The translations under genes were made by a program, and so were the position numbers. The notes under the pieces were generated by a model that did no database searches, had not been told where the DNA came from, and saw only the letters and a program-made list of their open reading frames with translations. A stretch of 7,553 nt of DNA, from contig DAOQQF010000045.1 in the NCBI GenBank assembly GCA_035333525.1, forward strand, positions 1-7,553, given 5' to 3'. This stretch comes from CALMFT01 sp035333525. Lineage in GTDB: Bacteria; Patescibacteriota; Gracilibacteria; Absconditabacterales; Absconditicoccaceae. Each line of letters starts with the position of its first letter. The first letter of the stretch is position 1. Shown one piece after another: positions 1 to 5,461 of this stretch.

Positions 1-339
1 ATCACTGACAGTGATATAGTTCATAGCAACGAGTACTTTACCATCCAAAAGATTTCCATTTGAATCAACTTGAATCATAGATTCTGGAAGTAGGACGACA
101 GTACCAGAGTGAGCTCATCATACTTTCTTGCCTTCTCGCATAGCTTTTTGGTCAGCAGCGATTTTGAGATCACTACCAGCTGTAGGAGTGGTGGTAGTAG
201 TTGTAGATCATTCAGCGGTACCAGTTTGGATAGTATCAGCTTGTGATGGAGCATCTACATCCAACATACGTTTTTTTGCACATCATGCAATAACAAGTGC
301 AACTAACATAATTGATACGATTACGAGTGTTTTTTTCAT
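1..339 (-). CDS. YceI-like domain lipoprotein (C-terminus outside the window)
   Basis: The first 113 residues of a secreted lipoprotein are present and the frame is still open at the window edge. Residues 1-20 form a lipoprotein signal peptide: MKK, a hydrophobic core, then a lipobox ending VIAGC, with Cys20 as the lipidation site and Gly19 encoded by UGA. A Thr/Ser-rich linker follows (about residues 36-55, with six Thr in a row). From about residue 58 it matches the beginning of the YceI fold, a lipocalin-like barrel that in known members binds isoprenoids: an EGKKVGGAHSGTV stretch, then an acidic strand and a VAMNYITVSD segment resembling the family's IDM..I.V.D. Codon 68, just before EGKK, is CGA, where YceI proteins usually have Trp. 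A TATACT hexamer sits 7 nt before the ATG and a stronger promoter lies further upstream. The ligand cannot be told. Lipoprotein nature is confident; the YceI assignment rests on a partial domain. Confidence 0.75.
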
Positions 340-346
340 GATTGAG

Positions 347-352
347 AGTATA
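347..352 (-). promoter_or_regulatory. -10 hexamer for a leaderless lipoprotein transcript
   Basis: TATACT on the minus strand is separated by 7 nt from the ATG at 339, the distance at which transcription would start on or next to the start codon. No good -35 is visible 16-18 bp upstream, so this is weaker than the promoter at 480-508 and may be secondary or chance in AT-rich DNA. Confidence 0.35.
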
Positions 353-429
353 ATATTAAAAGATAAAAAGAAACAGAATGAAAAGGTATTACATCATGAA
401 GAGCTTTTTTGATTACTTTTGAGTCTATG

Positions 430-461
430 AATAATACTCAATAGTTAATTAATGTATTATT
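430..461 (-). other. AT-rich inverted repeat in the lipoprotein leader
   Basis: AATAATAC at 430-437 pairs perfectly with GTATTATT at 454-461 around a 16-base loop that contains the palindrome TTAATTAA. It lies just downstream of the -10 at 480-485, so it would form near the 5' end of a transcript begun there. No T-run follows, so it is not a typical terminator. Its function is unknown, and the composition makes chance possible. Confidence 0.3.
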
Positions 462-479
462 TCAATACTATTATATCTA

Positions 480-508
480 TTTATATATCATTAGGTATAG
501 TTTGTCAA
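480..508 (-). promoter_or_regulatory. Sigma-70-type promoter upstream of the lipoprotein gene
   Basis: TTGACA (503-508) and TATAAA (480-485) are separated by 17 bp on the minus strand, which is near consensus. The start point would be near 473, giving a leader of about 134 nt before the lipoprotein ATG at 339. It sits just past the end of pth, so the lipoprotein can be transcribed separately from it. Confidence 0.6.
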
Positions 509-531
509 AATAAATGTTTTTTTATCTTTCT

Positions 532-1125
532 TTATGTCTTACCTTGTAAAAAGAGTCCTATCTCATGAATAAACTGACTAATAGCATTCTTTAATTGATC
601 TAGTTCTGATAGTGAAAAAGTAGATAATACTCGATCCACTGTTTGATATCATGGTTGAGTAGGTCTTCCAATACCAATTTTTATCCTAAAAAATTCATCA
701 GTATTTAATCTATTGATGATATCTTTGATACCATTTTGTCATCAGGACGATCATTTTTTTTTGTATTTATGTGATCAAAATGGCTGATCCAAGTCATCAG
801 TTAGTATGAGTAGCTGTTTGTTGTTGATTTTATAATACGACATAAGTGTCTGGACACATGAACCAGAGTGATTCATAAATGTTTGAGGTTTAACTCGCAT
901 GAGTTGATAAGAGCCATAGGGGAGTGTTTTTCATCGAATCTTACTTGTTGATTCATCGACGATGATAGTAGTTTTACCTATTAGTCCATTGCTTGTTTTG
1001 TCCATAGATCGTTGTACCTCCAAACCCAGTTTTGCTATAATCATATCCATGACTATTCGACCGATATTATGTCTTGTGAGTGCATACTCCTTTCAAGGAT
1101 TTCATAGTCATACAATGAGGAACAT
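532..1125 (-). CDS. pth: Peptidyl-tRNA hydrolase
   Basis: This cytoplasmic enzyme cleaves the ester bond of peptidyl-tRNAs that drop off the ribosome, recycling tRNA. The 197-residue product has the normal family length. Visible motifs are LIVGLGNPG (residues 3-11, Asn9), TRHNIG (17-22, catalytic His19), KPQTFMN (79-85), the TDDLD acidic motif (Asp110 equivalent to the catalytic Asp), GGQNG (128-132) and RIKIGIGRP. The family's GGHNG histidine is Gln130 here. Several glycines (positions 6, 8, 11, 125, 128, 129) are UGA. Five codons are CGA (23, 39, 64, 77, 165); codon 23 follows RHNIG and codon 165 lies in the VD-x-VLS motif, both usually aromatic. The ATG at 1125 is the only start that leaves the normal short N-terminus. 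No Shine-Dalgarno is seen; a CATAAT lies 5 nt before the start. The gene follows tig on the same strand. Confidence 0.94.
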
Positions 1126-1167
1126 GAAACATTATGCTGATAAATAAATTGATAATCTGATTTTATT

Positions 1168-1326
1168 CTATCCGATTCTAAAATTCTCCTTCATTCTATC
1201 AAGCCAGTGTTTTCTCGGTAAGGGTAGTTCATACTTCATGAGGAAGTCATACTCCATCTTTACGATACGATACGCGTTACCCTGTTCATCTAGGATAATA
1301 TACTTGAGTATCTCGGGATCGATATA
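1168..1326 (-). pseudogene. Short frame resembling the tail of a treble-clef zinc protein family, probable remnant
   Basis: A 52-codon open frame lies between tig and pth, bounded upstream by a TAA at 1327-1329 and ending in TAG. The only conventional start is the ATG at 1257, which would give 29 residues. The text reads like protein, with the successive pieces DEQGNAYRIV, MEYDFLMKYELPLPRK and HWLDRM. It resembles the segment A-F-R-I...E-x-E-F-Y-x-K-x-N-L-P-L-P-R...R-x-D-R-M of small zinc-binding (treble-clef) proteins common in Patescibacteria. This family link is from memory. No Cys remains and the Cys-bearing N-terminal part is absent, so the best reading is a decayed or truncated copy. 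A purine-rich AGAGAGGGG lies upstream, but no ATG, GTG or TTG follows it at a usable distance. It could alternatively be a genuine small protein starting at 1257. Confidence 0.35.
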
Positions 1327-1334
1327 TTACGACC

Positions 1335-1368
1335 CCTCTCTTCTTGGAAATATATCCTCAGAAAGAGG
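1335..1368. other. Inverted repeat between tig and the short remnant frame
   Basis: CCTCT (1335-1339) plus TTCT (1341-1344) pairs with AGAA (1360-1363) plus AGAGG (1364-1368), leaving one bulged C at 1340. An inner GGA/TCC pairing is also possible. It lies 36 nt past the end of tig. No T-run flanks it on either strand, so it is not a canonical intrinsic terminator. It may instead be an mRNA-stabilising or processing structure. Confidence 0.4.
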
Positions 1369-1403
1369 AGAAAGTAAATAAACTATCATACAATTATAAA
1401 GAT

Positions 1404-2606
1404 TTATGCTTTATAAAAATGTTCATACAGTTTTGTTTCAACATCCATGTCTTTGCTCCAATCGATGTTTGGTATCTCCAAGAGTTCAGTTACTTTTTGG
1501 AGGGTAAAGAACTTCATCAAAGAGTTGTTACTAATATCCTTGAGTTCTTGTTGTCTTTTTTCTAGTTCTTCCTTCCCATTTGGTAGTGAGAGATATGCTT
1601 GTTCAAATTTCTGCTTATCTCCAAATTGTTTGGTCATTGCCTCATATCTATGTTCATATTCTGAATGAATCATTGATTGTGGAATAGTGAGTTGAAACGA
1701 TGGGGTAATAGCATGAACATAATCATTGATACTTTGGATGAGTTCATTAGAATGTTTTTGTTGTTTCATAACTTCTTGTATTCTTTCAGTAAGATCTGAT
1801 TGTGTTTTGATACCTTCATTACCAAAAAGTTCTCAGATTGTTTTATCATCTCGCTCAGGAAGTTCTTCTTTTTGGATTCTTAATACTTCTAGAGTGATGG
1901 TGGTTGGTATTTGATTATCTTTGGTGTACTGAAGCTTACTTGGAATAGTAGTAGTATAAGGCATTTGTACGATGTCTCAGACTATCTTTCATTCCAAATG
2001 ATGAAATCCTCAATCATGTTTGTCTGCATGATCAATAAACAATGTTTTGGTCCAAATTTCATGTCCTTCGCTATCCATATAGATAGCTTTAAGTCTATCA
2101 ACACTATGGTGAGTAATGCTATCGGTATCGTGATAGGTAGCATATTGATGTTTGAGACTATTGAGTGCTTCTGATAATTCATTTTCACTGATGGTATTAT
2201 CTATTATACGCATGGTCGCTGTTTTCCAATTATCATTGATTACTTTTACTTCAGGGTACACATCAAGCTTGTAGCTTATTATAATCTCGCTTTCTCCTTG
2301 TGTTTTTCTGTCAAAATCATATGGTTGACCAATAAACTTATAATCAGAATACTCTTTTATGACCTCATTGAGAGAGTCATTGACGATATCATTGATGGCC
2401 TCCATCTCAAGATATACTTCATTGACTGCTTCTTTAACCATTTTCATTGGAACTTTTCATGGTCTGAATCAATCAACTTTGTATGTTTTAGCAAAGTCCA
2501 TAAGAGCTTTTTCTTTGTACTCATTAAGTTGTGTAGTTGATAAGGTGATGGTCATTTGTACATTGGAGCGAATTCCTTGTTCCAAGGTCATTGAAAGTTT
2601 TTTCAT
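1404..2606 (-). CDS. tig: Trigger factor, ribosome-associated chaperone
   Basis: This ribosome-bound chaperone meets nascent chains at the exit tunnel. The 400-residue product is close to the usual length. The N-terminal ribosome-binding domain (about 1-115) carries the diagnostic GFRPGKVP signature at 46-53; both of its glycines are UGA codons. The middle region (about 150-245) occupies the place of the FKBP-type PPIase domain but is divergent: only the frame around FHHLEGKIVGD (201-211) resembles the family's F..gL.G.k.Gd pattern, so prolyl isomerase activity is doubtful. The C-terminal part (about 255-400) is helical and charged, as expected for the substrate-cradling domain. The only CGA codon (252, in LPE-x-DD) sits where relatives usually have a hydrophobic residue. 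The start at 2606 gives MKKLSMTLEQ with no Shine-Dalgarno. It is the first gene of the leftward block and is divergent from the pilin-like genes. Confidence 0.93.
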
Positions 2607-2649
2607 GGTAAACAAAAAAAATAATATAAAATTAAAACTACTATAGAGT

Positions 2650-2658
2650 TGATATAAT
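2650..2658 (+). promoter_or_regulatory. Extended -10 promoter for the small Cys-rich frame
   Basis: TGATATAAT fits the extended -10 form TG-n-TATAAT exactly, which can work without a good -35 (none is visible). Transcription would start near 2665, leaving about 8 nt, including AAGGA, before the TTG at 2673. Confidence 0.45.
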
Positions 2659-2672
2659 TTTTAAAAGGAATC

Positions 2673-2876
2673 TTGATACGCAAGCAATATAAAACGAAAT
2701 GTTATCATTGTAATACGAAAGAGATATATTTTGGAAATTTTTTTGGATGTGAATGCTATGAGAGAAACACATTCAATAGTAGAGATAGTGTTTATGAGTT
2801 GGTTACCCCCAGCTTCCTTAATAGTATGTTTTTCTCTTGTAAATACAAGAAAATTTGACAAAAAGAGGTGCTTTAA
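2673..2876 (+). CDS. Possible small Cys-rich protein, zinc-ribbon-like
   Basis: This 67-residue frame starts with TTG and ends in TAA. I do not recognise it as a known family. Residues 10-13 are CYHC and residues 26-28 are CEC, a spacing compatible with a small zinc ribbon; another Cys comes later (SCKYKK). Support for expression is an extended -10 at 2650-2658 and an AAAAGGA purine stretch 3 nt before the TTG, which is close for a Shine-Dalgarno. Under the standard code it would stop at the UGA at 2857-2859; as glycine it continues six codons. Its last codons overlap the promoter of the following gene. It contains no CGA or CGG. A competing leftward frame in the same stretch lacks any motif. 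Moderate to low confidence. Confidence 0.42.
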
Positions 2877-2883
2877 TTATAAT
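2855..2883 (+). promoter_or_regulatory. Perfect consensus promoter for the pilin-like operon
   Basis: TTGACA (2855-2860), a 17-bp spacer and TATAAT (2878-2883) make an exact sigma-70 consensus. Only 6 nt separate the -10 from the ATG at 2890, so the transcript would begin at the start codon and be leaderless. The -35 lies inside the 3' end of the small upstream frame. Confidence 0.88.
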
Positions 2884-2889
2884 GTATAG

Positions 2890-3321
2890 ATGAAAAAATA
2901 CCCTCACCTTGTTGCTCAGAATTCACGATGATCGTATGGTTCTACGCCAAATGAGATTTTGAAGAATGTAAAAAATAGATCAGATCCTACCAATATGATT
3001 GAAACAAGACTTGATGATCAACTTAATACTAGGTCCCAGGCTTTTTGAGAAACAAATCGTATTACTAATACACTTGATCAGGTTAGAAATGGTCTTGATC
3101 CTTTTGTACAATGGATGGCTTTTATTGGGTTGACCTTTGCTGTGATTCTGATTATCTGGAATGCATTTGGATTGACAACAAGTGGGATAAGGTGAGATGA
3201 GAATGCCTCCAAGGAAATAAAAGATAAAATCTATAATATTGCAAAGTGAATTGTAATTATTACTGCTGCTTTCTTTATTATAAGACTTCTTTTGAGCGCT
3301 GTTGCTTATATTTTGAAATAA
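2890..3321 (+). CDS. Pilin-like two-helix membrane protein (T4SS pilin / VirB2-TrbC type)
   Basis: The 143-residue protein has a polar N-terminal region (1-70, no signal peptide, rich in Asn, Thr and Asp) and then two hydrophobic segments (about 72-95 and 117-142) joined by a short charged loop (RGDENASKEIKDK). The order helix, Gly/Asp/Lys loop with a following amphipathic turn, helix is that of the small pilin-like proteins annotated as type IV secretion pilins in many Patescibacteria, which resemble VirB2/TrbC. No secretion ATPase or assembly gene is in the window, so a role in a pilus is inference. The start ATG follows a TAG and lies 6 nt after a perfect -10, indicating a leaderless mRNA. 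It is separated by 7 nt from the next gene, which carries the same fold type, so the two form an operon. UGA glycines occur in the sequence and there is one CGA at codon 13. Confidence 0.8.
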
Positions 3322-3328
3322 TAATATT

Positions 3329-4237
3329 ATGATCACATGAATTCGTATGCTACTTGTAGGTATATACTGTATGTTATTTGTATGAACATCGGTATATGCG
3401 TCCAATCTCCCAAGTTTTGAGAGAGATTTTTCAAATAAGTTGAAACAGTGAAACGAAAGGGTTTATGATCCAAATGCAATCGGTATTGATTCATCAAAAT
3501 CTCTTAAGGAAAACATAAGATCAATGTTTTATCCTAATCAATGAACAGGGGAGTGATGAAGAATATGGTCTATCCTTAGAGTTTTGGCTGCATGATTATT
3601 TGTAGGTATGATTATGTATACATGAATACTCTTTTTACGATTTCCTGAGGACTCCAAAAAACTTGAAAATGCAAAACAAAGTTTATTGTATATAACTTAT
3701 GGATGATTTTTGATTTTTGGATCTGCATTTTTGGTATGATTACTTGATTTTGAATGAGCGTCGTGATCCAAAGATATTGTATCAAAACTGCAAGACAACA
3801 TTTTTAATATTATTGCTTTTATGAAAGGTATAGCATTTTTTGTTGCTATTGTGATGATATTGTGGTATGGGTTCCAGATTATCCAAGCATTTGATGCTGA
3901 AGATAAGAGAAAAAAATGAATTACTGGTGTTATCAATGTTCTTTCGGTGCTAGTATTTATTAAACTCCTTGATTTTGTCTATTATATAGCACAACAACAA
4001 AATTTCAAATCAAGAGCTATTGAACTTTTTGTGCAATGAACGAAGGTTATTGGCTATGTGTTATGATGAATGATGTTTTTGTATTTACTCTATGCGTGAC
4101 GATTGATGGTGGTATCAAATGGTGAAGATGATGGCTATAAAAGAGCAGTTTCAACACTCAAAACTATTTTTATGGTTGTAATTGTTATTTTCTTATTTCT
4201 CATGATTATCTACCAACTGGTGAATGATTTATGATAA
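3329..4237 (+). CDS. Multi-pass membrane protein with three tandem pilin-like repeats
   Basis: This 302-residue envelope protein has an N-terminal signal peptide (about 1-24, ending VYA before Ser25), a polar exported segment (25-78), then three units of about 62 residues: 79-140, 159-220 and 238-300. Each unit is a helix, a short charged loop (FPEDSKKLENAK; DAEDKRKKG; SNGEDDGYKRA) and a second helix, the layout of single-domain type IV secretion pilins (VirB2/TrbC-like). Unit 3 is the closest to that family. After removal of the signal peptide, six membrane helices are predicted. CGA codon 258 lies right after YAG in unit 3, where unit 2 has Phe (YGF) and the family has an aromatic residue. 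UGA glycine is abundant. It starts 7 nt after the previous stop with no Shine-Dalgarno, so translation is probably coupled. It may be a pilus platform or a fused pilin; the exact function is unknown. Confidence 0.85.
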
Positions 4238-4252
4238 CGTGTTGATATATTC

Positions 4253-4280
4253 TTGATATTGGTTCATAGTTTATTATCAT
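4253..4280 (+). promoter_or_regulatory. Promoter for rsmG, leaderless spacing
   Basis: TTGATA (4253-4258) and TATCAT (4275-4280) are separated by 16 bp, and the -10 ends 7 nt before the rsmG ATG at 4288. Both hexamers match consensus at five of six positions. The site lies wholly in the 50-nt gap after the pilin-like gene. Confidence 0.6.
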
Positions 4281-4287
4281 TGATTCT

Positions 4288-4890
4288 ATGATAGATCCAA
4301 TACGACAACCACTTATTGATGTTTTTTTGCGTTACAACCAACAACTTAATCTGAGTGCTATCAGAGATGCTGAGGGCGTATACGAAAAACATATTCTCGA
4401 TAGTCTGATGATCAAACACGTCATCGACATGTGATCGATCAAAACATTGGGTGATGTAGGTACATGATGATGATTTCCCTTACTACCACTTGCTCTACAA
4501 TATCCTCATATAGTTTGTACAGGTATCGATTCGACCCAAAAAAAACTTCAAGCAATCAGTAATATGTGTAATGAACTTGGTATATCAAACTGTTTGTATG
4601 AACGAACAAGAATAGAACAGTATACGTGAAAATTTGACCTGGTTACAGTAAGGGCGGTGGCTCATGTGAGCATATTACTACAATGGCTATCTTGACTCTA
4701 TCATATGGGTACCAAGATTGTACTTTATAAACAATATGATAAATACTTACCTGATCAACCCTGAGTTTTGGAAAAACAAGAAATGATCACGTTATTACCA
4801 ACCTATCATTTGAAGTTGATACATGAATATTATTACACATTATGACCATGAGATAGAGGCAGAGTACTTTATGTATTGGAAGTATTATAG
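4288..4890 (+). CDS. rsmG: 16S rRNA (guanine-527-N7) methyltransferase RsmG (GidB)
   Basis: This SAM-dependent enzyme methylates N7 of the guanine equivalent to G527 in the 530 loop of 16S rRNA. The 200-residue product is at the short end of the family range. Motifs in order: LRYNQQLNLSAI (14-25), KHILDSL (34-40), the SAM-binding loop GDVGTGGGFP (55-64), an acidic strand end GID (79-81), KKLQAI (85-90), TRIE (107-110) and FDLVTVRAVA near residue 115-125. Nine of its 16 glycines are UGA, including three consecutive ones at 60-62 in the SAM loop, which alone shows the UGA recoding. Arginines in the recognisable TRIE and VRAVA motifs are AGA and AGG; CGA codons 6 and 106 are at variable positions. 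The ATG at 4288 gives the normal N-terminus, and an in-frame TAG lies five codons upstream. It ends in TAG. Confidence 0.95.
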
Positions 4891-5009
4891 AAATCTCTTT
4901 TATGTTGTAATCACAACACTTCGTTGTATGTTACGTATTTCCCAAGGTTCCTTTATTTTATTATAACCCTCGTTGGATTCCTCAATACGATATTATTACC
5001 CATGAATAT

Positions 5010-5414
5010 ATGATCAAAAAACGACTTAATCATCCATTAGTTTCAGTTATAACCTATGTGTTATTGGTTTTTTTTGTAATTTTTGGAACCAAAGCATATT
5101 TATGATATTTGACTATCCAACAGACTATAAAATCCAATCAAGCCCACCTGATTTCACTTCAGACTAAAGCAATATATTTTTCTGCGTATCGTTTGTGATA
5201 TTTGGAGTCAGAATATGCGCCGTATTTTGTAGCTCATGAAAATGGAGTAGCTCATCCATGAGAGCGTAAAATTGTCATACATAAGACGACTGAAAATCCA
5301 CTTGTGGAACAAACTATCGTTTCACCCTCAGGTCAGAGAAAAACCCTTATTAAGCCAAAATCTACTTGACGAAGGTGATATTTTGAATACAAGCTTCAAC
5401 AAGTTGGGAAATAA
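5010..5414 (+). CDS. FtsB/DivIC-like septum formation initiator protein
   Basis: The 134-residue protein has a short cytoplasmic N-terminus (MIKK...), one membrane helix (about 10-34), a linker expected to be coiled coil (about 35-65) and the motif AHENGVAHPGERKIVI (75-90). This resembles the end of the FtsB/DivIC domain, A-R-E-x-L-G-x-x-K-P-G-E followed by a beta strand. Family members form a complex with FtsL and FtsQ/DivIB that activates septal peptidoglycan synthesis. A polar tail (91-134) follows. The coiled-coil region is less regular than usual, so membership is likely rather than certain. The start at 5010 is the first ATG in an open frame that reaches back to about 4907 without ATG, GTG or TTG. 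No Shine-Dalgarno or clear promoter is visible in the 119-nt gap after rsmG, so cotranscription with rsmG is plausible. CGA occurs at codons 5 and 121. Confidence 0.7.
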
Positions 5415-5457
5415 TACTCATGGCATTTCTAAAGAATTGATCTTTGAGAGTATTTTT
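5414..5457 (+). terminator. Possible intrinsic terminator between the convergent division gene and dnaG
   Basis: ATACTC (5414-5419) pairs with GAGTAT (5448-5453), with an inner AAAGA/TCTTT stem (5431-5435 and 5441-5445), and a run of five T follows (5453-5457). It occupies the 47-bp gap between two genes that end facing each other, where a terminator is expected. The stem is imperfect and AT-rich, so confidence is modest. Confidence 0.4.
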
Positions 5458-5461
5458 GGTA

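Noticed and set aside
128..412. Plus-strand open frame of 94 codons
   Set aside because: It runs antisense over the start of the YceI-like lipoprotein, lacks any motif and has a low-complexity Val run that mirrors the Thr-rich linker of the true gene.
2980..3405. Minus-strand open frame of 141 codons
   Set aside because: It lies antisense to the pilin-like gene, which has a perfect promoter and membrane-protein character; the antisense frame has no recognisable domain.
4907..5009. In-frame extension upstream of the FtsB/DivIC-like ATG
   Set aside because: The frame is open but contains no ATG, GTG or TTG, and the ATG at 5010 gives the expected short cytoplasmic N-terminus before the membrane helix.
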